This document shows, piece after piece, positions 1-6,020 of a stretch of 10,774 nt of DNA; the stretch's first letter is position 1, and every line of letters begins with the position of its first letter. The notes beneath the pieces are model-generated. The model was not told the DNA's origin. It searched no databases and saw only the letters and a list, made by a program, of their open reading frames with translations. Both the position numbers and the translations under genes were made by a program. The stretch is taken from NCBI GenBank assembly GCA_021802425.1, contig JAJZXJ010000030.1:1-10774 (forward strand), in the 5' to 3' direction. The stretch is from Acidulodesulfobacterium sp021802425. GTDB lineage: Bacteria > SZUA-79 > Acidulodesulfobacterales > Acidulodesulfobacteraceae.

Positions 1-225
1 TTACTTTTTAATATAGCCCCTTAAATATATGAATATTAACAGTATATTTAAAACGGCAAGACCCGTAAGATTCGAGTGAAAACCGACTGCCGCCCAGATA
101 AAAGACGCGAAGCCGCTTATAATAAAGCCGGATTTTTTATGCGAGCTTAATTGCCAGACGCCTGCCAATGTCACGGCAAATGCAAGCCAGTCCAGTATAT
201 CCCAAAAATTCAAATTAATTTGCAC
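1..225 (-). CDS. Small three-helix membrane protein, function unknown
   Basis: 74-residue hydrophobic protein with about three predicted membrane segments (roughly residues 9-27, 33-50 and 53-70) separated by a short basic turn (SSHKKSG) and ending in a basic tail (YIKK). The start is GTG at 225; no convincing Shine-Dalgarno precedes it, so a nearby TTG (codon 5) cannot be excluded. It begins 28 bp after the rfbA stop on the same strand and is probably co-transcribed with it. The aromatic and glycine spacing (GVW, GF, FIWAAVG, YLRGYIKK) loosely recalls the three-helix units of PnuC or SemiSWEET-type transporters, but I cannot assign it to a family. A transport or envelope role is inferred only from hydrophobicity. 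The stop codon lies at the very edge of the window, so the gene is complete. Confidence 0.6.
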   Translation of the reverse strand: MQINLNFWDILDWLAFAVTLAGVWQLSSHKKSGFIISGFASFIWAAVGFHSNLTGLAVLNILLIFIYLRGYIKK

Positions 226-253
226 TCAAAAAACTCATTTTTTTTATTTTTTT

Positions 254-1168
254 TTAAACCGCCGATTTATTTTTATTTTTATTTTTATTTTTTTCACCTT
301 CTGCTATTTTTAAAATATACCCGCCATAGCCGCTTTTAATGTATTTATTAGATAGCTTCTCCAATTCTTCTACGGATATATAATTCATCTTATAAGCAAT
401 TTCTTCTATGCACCCGATTTTAAGCCCCTGCCTTTTTTCCATCATCTCGATAAACTTGGATGCGTCAAGGAGGCTTTCAGCCGTTCCCGTATCAAGCCAT
501 GCGTAACCCCTTCCAAGCGTAATGGCATTAAGCCTCCCGCCGCTCAAGTATATGTTATTTACATCGGTTATCTCAAGTTCTCCCCTTTCGGAAGGCTTTA
601 ACTCTTTAGCTATGTTGACAACATCGTTATCGTAAAAATAAACGCCCGTAACGGCATAGTTCGATTTTGGATTTTGGGGCTTTTCCTCTATCGACAAAAC
701 TTTTTCGTCGTCATCTATTTCGATAACTCCGTACCTTTGAGGGTCTTCGACATAGTAAGTAAATATAACGCCGCCTCCTTTTTTATTTATAATTTCTCTT
801 GCGTAATTAAATTTATCGGGGATACCGTGCCCATAAAAAATATTATCGCCCAAAATCAAACATACATCGTCTTTGCCTATAAAATATTCTCCAATGATAA
901 AGGCTTCCGCAAGCCCCGCGGGTGAAACCTGCTCCTTATAGCTTATATTAAGCCCCAGGCCGTTTCCATTGCCGAATATAGCTTTAAATTTATCGACATC
1001 GCCCGGGGTCGTAATTATTAAAATGTCCCTGATGCCCGCAAGCATAAGGGTTGACAACGGGTAATAAATCATCGGCTTGTCATAAACCGGAAGAAGCTGT
1101 TTGCAAACGCTTAAGGTTATGGGATAAAGCCTTGTTCCGCTGCCCCCTGCAAGAATGATACCCTTCAT
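254..1168 (-). CDS. rfbA: Glucose-1-phosphate thymidylyltransferase (RmlA)
   Basis: Cytoplasmic enzyme joining dTTP and glucose-1-phosphate to dTDP-glucose, the first step to dTDP-L-rhamnose and other dTDP sugars of LPS O-antigen or capsule. The 304-residue protein carries the nucleotide-binding signature GGSGTRLYPIT (8-18) with K23/Q24, the PVYDKPMIYYPLS block (27-39), Q80 in KEQVSPAGLAEAF, the metal-binding D108 in LGDN, EEKP (161-164) and WLDTGT (224-229) with the second metal aspartate D226. Length is slightly above the usual ~290 because of a C-terminal lysine/asparagine repeat tail encoded by a hexanucleotide repeat. The ATG at 1168 is fixed by the MKGIILAGG start, although no Shine-Dalgarno is visible. 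rfbB, rfbC and rfbD are not in the window; only a small membrane protein follows. It is divergent from the antiporter gene. Confidence 0.96.
   Translation of the reverse strand: MKGIILAGGSGTRLYPITLSVCKQLLPVYDKPMIYYPLSTLMLAGIRDILIITTPGDVDKFKAIFGNGNGLGLNISYKEQVSPAGLAEAFIIGEYFIGKDDVCLILGDNIFYGHGIPDKFNYAREIINKKGGGVIFTYYVEDPQRYGVIEIDDDEKVLSIEEKPQNPKSNYAVTGVYFYDNDVVNIAKELKPSERGELEITDVNNIYLSGGRLNAITLGRGYAWLDTGTAESLLDASKFIEMMEKRQGLKIGCIEEIAYKMNYISVEELEKLSNKYIKSGYGGYILKIAEGEKNKNKNKNKSAV
266..293 (-). repeat. Hexanucleotide simple repeat at the 3' end of rfbA
   Basis: On the plus strand single A bases recur every 6 bp (269, 275, 281, 287) in a T tract, giving about four TTTTTA units. Read on the minus strand each AAAAAT unit encodes Lys-Asn, producing the KNKNKNK tail of RmlA just before the stop. 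Because the unit is 6 bp, changes in copy number would change tail length without breaking the reading frame. Confidence 0.85.
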
Positions 1169-1193
1169 ATCGATAATATTAATTATTAATTTT

Positions 1194-1246
1194 AATTAAT
1201 TCGTTTGTTTTTTGTATATAATATAATATAAAAATTTTAAAAACAA
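1194..1246. promoter_or_regulatory. Putative divergent promoter region rfbA / antiporter
   Basis: The 125-bp intergenic stretch between the two divergent starts is almost pure A/T. On the minus strand TTGTTT (1241-1246) and TATTAT (1218-1223) are 17 bp apart, a plausible promoter for rfbA with a leader of about 40 nt. On the plus strand TATAAT occurs at 1217-1222 and overlapping at 1222-1227, but no good -35 accompanies it. AT-richness makes chance matches likely, so this is tentative. Confidence 0.3.
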
Positions 1247-1293
1247 GGGAAGGATATTTCGCAAATCTGAATATCAGGGAAAGATGGAGAAAG

Positions 1294-2592
1294 ATGGAAA
1301 ACGCAAGTTCCGAAATCGTGATAATTGCAATTATACTTTTATCTATTGCAATGATCGGGGGTATTTTAACAGGCTACCTTAAAATACCGTATGCTTCTAT
1401 GCTGGTTTTAATCGGGCTTGCGGTCGGCTTATTCCATATTTTTCCCCATTTGAAAATAACTCCCGCCATTATATATTATGTCTTTTTGCCGATATTGATA
1501 ATGGAAGGGGCGGTTAAGTTTAAAGTCAAAACATTAAAGGAAAATCTCCTCCCGATTTCTGTTTACGCAATATTCGGAACAATTATTTCTACTATTCTGT
1601 CCGGGCTGGCGCTTCATTATGTGTTCCGTATTCCCCTGAAACAATCGCTGTTGTTCGGCGCAATAATAAGCCCAACCGACCCCTTATCTATAATGGCATT
1701 GCTAAAAAATAACGGAAGCAAAAATAATAAGAACGGGGAGAGCCGTGAGAACGGCGGCGAAAGCGGGGATAAACCAAGGGCAGGAGCAAGAGAAGGGATT
1801 GAAACCGTTCTTGAAGGCGAAAGCCTTTTCAACGACGGCATAAGCTTAGTTTTATATGAACTATTTTTAACGATAAATTTTAATAAAAACCCGGCTTTTA
1901 TTATAGGAATGTCTTCTTTAAAGTTTCTATATGCATTTCTTGGCGGGGCTATACTCGGCATAGCACTCGGCTTTTTAATCTCGTTTATTCTTTCTTTTAC
2001 TTATGATTATCTTACCGAAATAATGATTTCGATTTTACTTGCGTATATATCTATTATAGCGGCATATTATATAGGCGTATCGTTTATAATAACGATAATA
2101 TTCAGCGGCATAATACTTGCAAATTATGGTTTCAAAAAAATGGTTTCGTCCCAAACAATACAAGTTTTTCCTATCGTAATAGAATTCCTGGCGTTTGTTT
2201 TGAATTCTTTAATATTTCTTTTAATCGGCATGGAGATGAATCTTTTTAAAATTTTAAATTTCTGGCTTGTTTCCGGTATTTTAATCGTTTTTGCCCTGTT
2301 TTCACGGGGCTTTTCGATATATATCCTTGCCCCGTTAATAAATTTTATTAAACAAAAATTTGAAATATTTTCAAAGGGCGTCGCTATGAATAATATTTAT
2401 AAAAATTTTATGATTTTTGGGGGACTGAGAGGCGCATTATCTATTGCAATGGCGTTGTCCCTGCCGTTACACCTGAAAATGCGCTCCGAAATTATAACTT
2501 ATGTCTTTATAATCGTGTTATTCTCGCTCACCGTTCAGGGGATAATCTTTGACATTTATGCAAAAAAAAGAATAAGCCGGTTTATATCTTAA
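1294..2592 (+). CDS. CPA1/NhaP-type Na+(K+)/H+ antiporter
   Basis: 432-residue polytopic inner-membrane protein with about 12 hydrophobic segments, typical of CPA1 antiporters that exchange cytoplasmic Na+ or K+ for protons in pH and salt homeostasis. Family signatures are visible: SPTDP (126-130), EGESLFNDG (174-182) holding the N180-D181 pair that forms the ion site in NhaP proteins, and GGLRGALSIAMALSLP (376-391) with the conserved arginine R379. The stretch between the TDP and ESLFNDG motifs, normally short, contains a hydrophilic Asn/Gly/Glu/Lys-rich insert at about residues 139-166. The ATG at 1294 follows GGAGAAAG; a 10-bp tandem duplication puts another ATG at 1284 in a different frame. 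The methyltransferase gene begins 24 bp downstream, suggesting an operon. Ion specificity cannot be read from the sequence. Confidence 0.92.
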   Translation: MENASSEIVIIAIILLSIAMIGGILTGYLKIPYASMLVLIGLAVGLFHIFPHLKITPAIIYYVFLPILIMEGAVKFKVKTLKENLLPISVYAIFGTIISTILSGLALHYVFRIPLKQSLLFGAIISPTDPLSIMALLKNNGSKNNKNGESRENGGESGDKPRAGAREGIETVLEGESLFNDGISLVLYELFLTINFNKNPAFIIGMSSLKFLYAFLGGAILGIALGFLISFILSFTYDYLTEIMISILLAYISIIAAYYIGVSFIITIIFSGIILANYGFKKMVSSQTIQVFPIVIEFLAFVLNSLIFLLIGMEMNLFKILNFWLVSGILIVFALFSRGFSIYILAPLINFIKQKFEIFSKGVAMNNIYKNFMIFGGLRGALSIAMALSLPLHLKMRSEIITYVFIIVLFSLTVQGIIFDIYAKKRISRFIS

Positions 2593-2616
2593 AAAAATAA
2601 TATAATAATTAATAAT

Positions 2617-3990
2617 ATGGAAATAATAAAAATAGATTCCCTGGCATATAAAGGTTACGGCGTCGGAAGGGTCAATGACAAGGTTGTGTTTGTAGGTTGC
2701 GCCTGCCCCGGGGATACTTTAAAAATAGAAATTTACGATGAGCGCAAAAATTACGCCTTCGGCAGAATCGTTGAAATTATAAACCCGTCTCCGAAAAGAA
2801 TTACTCCGATTTGCAAGCATTTCGGCATTTGCGGAGGATGCGACTACCTTCATATACCGTACGAAGAAGAACTTTACTGGAAAACGGAGATTTTTAAAGC
2901 GGAATTTAACAAGACTTTTAAAGATTTTGGATTTAAAGATTTTGAAAATGTTAATTTAATAAAAGGTTTTAAAACTCAAAACTGCCTTAAATACAGGCAA
3001 AAGATAGGGTTGAAAATTTCCCCTCCTCTTATCGGGTTTTACAAAAAACTGTCCCACGATGTAGTCGATGTAGAGTATTGCCATCTTGCAAAAGAAGGGG
3101 TGAACGAATTGTTGAAAAATGCAAGGAATGCACTCTTAAGCGGCAATTACAGGGATAATTTTTTGAACGAAATATCTTCCGTAACGCTGACGGATACCGG
3201 ATTAAAAAATATAACCTTTAGTTTAAAAAATAGTATCCCGAACCTGCGCCAAAATTATGATTTAACCTTTAAGGATATAATAGAAAGAACGGGTGCCGAT
3301 AATGTTTTTGTCGAGTTTAAACAAAAAAAATTGGGTAGGGAAGATAAAAAGATTATAAAATATAGCAGGGATAGGGATAAAAACGATAACAATTTACGCG
3401 GCAAAGGTAATTACTTTATGCTGAAAGGCAAAAAATTTGCGTACGACCTCCCGTCTTTCGTTCAGATTAACAAAGAACAAAATGAAAACATAATAGAAAA
3501 GGTAACGGCGTATATTAAAAACCTTAATGAAAACAGGAGAATTTATTTTGATAACGCCCTCGATTTATTTTGCGGATACGGAAATATCACTTTATTTCTG
3601 GCGGATTATGTAAAAATGATTACGGGGGTTGAAGCAGACCCTTTTTCCGTCAGGCTTGGAGAAAAAAATCTTAAATTAAACGACATTAAAAATATTAACT
3701 TTGTAATGTCGAACGCGGCGGATTTTTTGGAAAAAGCGAAAAAGAGGGGAATAGATTATGACCTGATAGTCCTTGACCCTCCGAGGGCGGGAATTAAGGG
3801 ATTAGCGCCAAAAGTAGCGGGCTTAAACCCGTTGGTCGTAATATATATATCATGCGATTCTATGACGCTTTTAAGGGATTTAAAGGCATTTGCAGAGACG
3901 GGATACTTAATAGAACAAATTAACCTGATAGATATGTTTCCAAGAACATATCACATGGAACACATTGCGTTTTTAAGCAGGAAGCGGTAG
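2617..3990 (+). CDS. rlmD: 23S rRNA (uracil-5-)-methyltransferase, RlmD/RumA type
   Basis: 457-residue SAM-dependent RNA m5U methyltransferase of the TrmA/RumA family. An N-terminal TRAM-like beta domain (about 1-58) is followed by iron-sulfur ligands C66-x5-C72-x2-C75 and a distant fourth cysteine C155 (EYCHLA), as in RumA. The C-terminal Rossmann domain shows FVQIN (281-285), the SAM loop LDLFCGYGN (315-323), DPPRAG (387-392), the catalytic C413 in YISCDS and the base E448 in HMEHIAF. The Fe-S cluster distinguishes it from TrmA and fits RlmD (U1939) or a related RlmC/RlmCD enzyme; the exact uridine cannot be told. A lysine/aspartate/asparagine-rich linker at about 237-265 is probably a surface insertion. 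No Shine-Dalgarno is seen upstream; the short 24-bp gap to the antiporter suggests co-transcription. Confidence 0.92.
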   Translation: MEIIKIDSLAYKGYGVGRVNDKVVFVGCACPGDTLKIEIYDERKNYAFGRIVEIINPSPKRITPICKHFGICGGCDYLHIPYEEELYWKTEIFKAEFNKTFKDFGFKDFENVNLIKGFKTQNCLKYRQKIGLKISPPLIGFYKKLSHDVVDVEYCHLAKEGVNELLKNARNALLSGNYRDNFLNEISSVTLTDTGLKNITFSLKNSIPNLRQNYDLTFKDIIERTGADNVFVEFKQKKLGREDKKIIKYSRDRDKNDNNLRGKGNYFMLKGKKFAYDLPSFVQINKEQNENIIEKVTAYIKNLNENRRIYFDNALDLFCGYGNITLFLADYVKMITGVEADPFSVRLGEKNLKLNDIKNINFVMSNAADFLEKAKKRGIDYDLIVLDPPRAGIKGLAPKVAGLNPLVVIYISCDSMTLLRDLKAFAETGYLIEQINLIDMFPRTYHMEHIAFLSRKR

Positions 3991-4028
3991 AATTGCGTCT
4001 ATGTGTTATATGTATGGTTATATATGTG

Positions 4029-4220
4029 TTACGCGGCTTTTATGACCTTGCCCGCTTTCAGGCATTTTGCGCAAACCTTGATTCTTTTATTGGAACCGTT
4101 AACAACGGCTTTAACTTCGTGCAAATTTGGATAAGACACCTTTTTTGTCTTATTGTTGGCATGTGAAACCTTATTGCCGTATTGAATGCCTTTTCCGCAG
4201 ATACTGCAAACTCTTGACAT
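4029..4220 (-). CDS. rpmB: 50S ribosomal protein L28, zinc-ribbon form
   Basis: 63-residue ribosomal protein of the large subunit. It begins MSRVCSICGKG and carries two CxxC pairs (C5/C8 and C50/C53), the zinc-binding form of L28; the internal block GNKVSHANNKTKK and the C-terminal RIKVCAKCLKAGKV are typical. The start ATG at 4220 follows AGAGGG with a 6-nt spacer. It is a single gene with a near-consensus promoter and converges on the methyltransferase gene, with 38 bp between the two stops and no obvious hairpin. Its first 13 codons, leader and promoter recur exactly beyond the assembly gap. Confidence 0.97.
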   Translation of the reverse strand: MSRVCSICGKGIQYGNKVSHANNKTKKVSYPNLHEVKAVVNGSNKRIKVCAKCLKAGKVIKAA

Positions 4221-4308
4221 ATTACGCCCTCTCTATATTTTTTTAGTTTATATAATTTTAGGTTTGTTTAGTATATAATGAAACTCGCCGCTTGTCAATC
4301 AAAAAACT
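4182..4308. repeat. Left copy of exact 127-bp duplication at gap edge
   Basis: This 127-bp segment (rpmB codons 1-13, leader and promoter) is repeated without mismatch at 4409-4535. The copy ends exactly at the last base before the N run. It is the genuine context of rpmB. Confidence 0.95.
4270..4298 (-). promoter_or_regulatory. Sigma70 promoter of rpmB
   Basis: On the minus strand a perfect TTGACA (4293-4298) is separated by exactly 17 bp from TATACT (4270-4275), giving a predicted start near 4263 and a leader of about 42 nt ending in the AGAGGG ribosome binding site. This is the best promoter in the window, as expected for a ribosomal protein gene. Confidence 0.85.
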
Positions 4309-4408
4309 NNNNNNNNNNNNNNNNNNNNNNNNNNNNNNNNNNNNNNNNNNNNNNNNNNNNNNNNNNNNNNNNNNNNNNNNNNNNNNNNNNNNNNNNNNNN
4401 NNNNNNNN
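4309..4408. other. Assembly gap of exactly 100 Ns
   Basis: One hundred N characters, a conventional scaffold placeholder of unknown true length. Both edges carry the same 127 bp, so the real gap is probably negative: the two contigs overlap. No biology should be read into this interval. Confidence 0.98.
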
Positions 4409-4535
4409 TTGAATGCCTTTTCCGCAGATACTGCAAACTCTTGACATATTACGCCCTCTCTATATTTTTTTAGTTTATATAATTTTAGGTTTGTTTAGTA
4501 TATAATGAAACTCGCCGCTTGTCAATCAAAAAACT
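4409..4535. repeat. Right copy of 127-bp duplication, probable artefact
   Basis: Exact copy of 4182-4308, starting at the first base after the N run. It contains a 13-codon rpmB 5' fragment (4409-4447, minus), its leader, and a second image of the promoter (-10 at 4497-4502, -35 at 4520-4525). The fragment should not be annotated as a second rpmB. Unique sequence resumes at 4536 with another AAAAAACT unit. Confidence 0.93.
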
Positions 4536-4555
4536 AAAAAACTTTAGATGCCAAT

Positions 4556-4595
4556 AAAAAAAAGCCCCAGGGTTTATTTAATAAACCGAAGGGCT
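4556..4595 (-). terminator. Rho-independent terminator of pstS
   Basis: Read on the minus strand, AGCCC (4595-4591) pairs with GGGCT (4567-4563) around an inner palindrome of 7 bp (GGTTTAT/ATAAACC, 4587-4571). A run of eight T residues (4563-4556) follows directly. It lies about 45 bp past the pstS stop and indicates that pstS transcription ends here rather than running into other pst genes. Confidence 0.88.
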
Positions 4596-4639
4596 GGTCT
4601 AATCATTGCATTGCAAGGTTGCGGTTGTCTATCGGTTGT

Positions 4640-5734
4640 CTATTCTACCTGCGCCAGAAGTTTTTTAACATTACCCATAACGGATTTCGGAAGCGGCGCA
4701 AAACCTGTTTTTACGGTATATTTTGCAGCCTGTCCGGGTCCTAACGCCCAATTTACTAAATCCTTAATCGTCGCGGTGGTAGAAGTATCCGGCTGTTTTT
4801 TTCTAATCATCCAGAATTCAAAGTTTGAATCGGGATAGGCATTTTTTGCCGAAACATTCCAGACTATAGATTTATCGAAATCAGCCGGAAAGTCGCCCTG
4901 TGCTAAGGCAGAATTAGCGGCTGCGGCAATCGTTTCTACGGAACCCACGACATAATTACCCGCCTTGTTAAGCATAGCGGCGCTTGAAAGATGATATTCT
5001 AAAATCCATCCAAGACCCACATAGCCGATCGCTCCTGAGGTGCTTTTAACGGCGGCAACCACTGCGTCGCTTCCTAAGTATCCGCTTCCAACCGGCCACG
5101 ATGGAGATAAGCTTCTTCCGACTTTATTTGCCCATGTTTTGGAAGTATAGGTTAAAAGGCTCGTGAAATCAAATGTAGTTCCGCTCGCGTCTGCCCTGTG
5201 GACGACAAATATGTGCAGGTTCGGAAATTTGTACTGCGGATTTAATTTTTTAAATATCGGATTGTCCCAATTGTTAATCTTGCCGAGATAAATATCCGCG
5301 ACTAATTGAGGGGTCATCTTAAGATTGACATCGTTCGGTATTCCCGGAATGTTGTAAATAACCTGCGCATCGTCAAGCGCGACGGGAACATTCACTAAGT
5401 TCGGATACCTCTTTTTAAACTCTTTCGTAAGGTAAGCATCGGATGCCCCGATAGTGATGTTGCCGTTAGCCGCGTTAGAAATACCGAAACCTGAACCCGT
5501 TCCAGCGACGGAAACGGTAACATTCGGATGAAGCTTGTGATACTCGACCGCCCAAACAGAGTTTAACGGATAAAGCATCGTGGAACCGGAAATCGTGATA
5601 GTCCCTGACGGACCTTTTGACTTCGCGCTTGGAGCTTTAGACTTTGCACATCCGGCAACAAAAACCGATACGAGAAAAATAATACCGATTGCCGCCAGAC
5701 CTCCAAAAAATTTTTTAAAATTTCTTTTTTCCAT
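4640..5734 (-). CDS. pstS: Phosphate ABC transporter substrate-binding lipoprotein PstS
   Basis: 364-residue high-affinity phosphate-binding protein of the Pst ABC importer. The N-terminus has a basic stretch (MEKRNFKKFF), a hydrophobic core and a lipobox VAGC with the acylated cysteine C29, so it should be a membrane-anchored lipoprotein. PBP-like binding-loop motifs are present: SGSTML (49-54), AGTGSGFG (77-84), GASDA (96-100) and RADASGTT (180-187), which in PstS supply main-chain, Ser, Arg and Asp contacts to phosphate. A low-complexity KSKAPSAKSKGPSG linker (31-44) follows the lipid anchor. The ATG at 5734 is preceded by GGAGG with a 6-nt spacer. Unusually, pstC, pstA, pstB and phoU do not follow; a terminator closes the unit. 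Upstream is a four-unit Pho box, implying PhoB-type control. Confidence 0.96.
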   Translation of the reverse strand: MEKRNFKKFFGGLAAIGIIFLVSVFVAGCAKSKAPSAKSKGPSGTITISGSTMLYPLNSVWAVEYHKLHPNVTVSVAGTGSGFGISNAANGNITIGASDAYLTKEFKKRYPNLVNVPVALDDAQVIYNIPGIPNDVNLKMTPQLVADIYLGKINNWDNPIFKKLNPQYKFPNLHIFVVHRADASGTTFDFTSLLTYTSKTWANKVGRSLSPSWPVGSGYLGSDAVVAAVKSTSGAIGYVGLGWILEYHLSSAAMLNKAGNYVVGSVETIAAAANSALAQGDFPADFDKSIVWNVSAKNAYPDSNFEFWMIRKKQPDTSTTATIKDLVNWALGPGQAAKYTVKTGFAPLPKSVMGNVKKLLAQVE

Positions 5735-5831
5735 AAATCTCCTCCATAAATAAATAGATTTTTAGATTGTTAAATTTGCCTTCATTTTTACAATGACGCT
5801 GTTTGCTTTCCATTTTAATTATTTTGACTTT

Positions 5832-5840
5832 ATTATAATA
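5832..5840 (-). promoter_or_regulatory. -10 element of the pstS promoter
   Basis: On the minus strand TATTAT (5840-5835) lies 10 bp, and TATAAT (5837-5832) 13 bp, downstream of the last Pho-box unit. Pho promoters characteristically lack a -35 and place the -10 about 10 bp from the box. The transcript would have a leader of about 90 nt before the pstS ATG. Confidence 0.6.
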
Positions 5841-5850
5841 GCAAATTAAT

Positions 5851-5894
5851 GTTACAGTTTTATTACAGTTTTGTTAAATTTTTGTTACGATTTC
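5851..5894 (-). promoter_or_regulatory. Pho box with four 11-bp direct repeats
   Basis: On the plus strand four units begin at 5851, 5862, 5873 and 5884: GTTACAGTTTT, ATTACAGTTTT, GTTAAATTTTT and GTTACGATTTC, a strict 11-bp period. Read toward pstS the best pair is CTGTAAT-AAAA-CTGTAAC, matching the enterobacterial PhoB box (CTGTCATAWAWCTGTCAY) except for A in place of C within each half and the final base class. TTACA units at 11-bp spacing also resemble Bacillus PhoP boxes. Position next to pstS supports a phosphate-starvation operator able to bind two response-regulator dimers. Confidence 0.82.
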
Positions 5895-5911
5895 CCAAAT
5901 CGTGATTTGGG
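5894..5911. promoter_or_regulatory. 18-bp palindrome, possible operator
   Basis: CCCAAATC-GT-GATTTGGG is a perfect inverted repeat with 8-bp arms and a 2-bp centre. It overlaps the last base of the Pho-box repeats and ends 13 bp upstream of the -35 of the alcohol dehydrogenase promoter, a typical activator position. No long T run follows it, so it is not a convincing terminator. The binding protein is unknown. Confidence 0.5.
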
Positions 5912-5924
5912 GATTTTACATTAG

Positions 5925-5953
5925 TTGAATTCCATGTCGTTTTTGCATATAAT
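5925..5953 (+). promoter_or_regulatory. Sigma70-type promoter of the Fe-alcohol dehydrogenase
   Basis: TTGAAT (5925-5930) and TATAAT (5948-5953) are separated by 17 bp. The predicted start near 5960 gives a leader of about 60 nt that ends in GGAGG (6009-6013), 7 nt before the ATG at 6021. Confidence 0.72.
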
Positions 5954-6020
5954 AATCAGATTATAAACTATGCCGGTTCGCTGTTTACAAATTAATTTAT
6001 AAAAAAACGGAGGCAAATTT

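Noticed and set aside
1617..1961. Antisense open frame within the antiporter gene
   Set aside because: It lies opposite a clearly recognisable antiporter, has low-complexity content caused by the insert on the other strand, and shows no start signal or family motif.
4000..4031. 9-bp direct repeat TATGTGTTA between the methyltransferase and rpmB
   Set aside because: Short, AT-rich and overlapping the rpmB stop; forms no hairpin and has no evident role.
4409..4447. Second rpmB 5' fragment
   Set aside because: It is part of the exact 127-bp copy next to the N run and has no independent 3' end; best explained as contig overlap.
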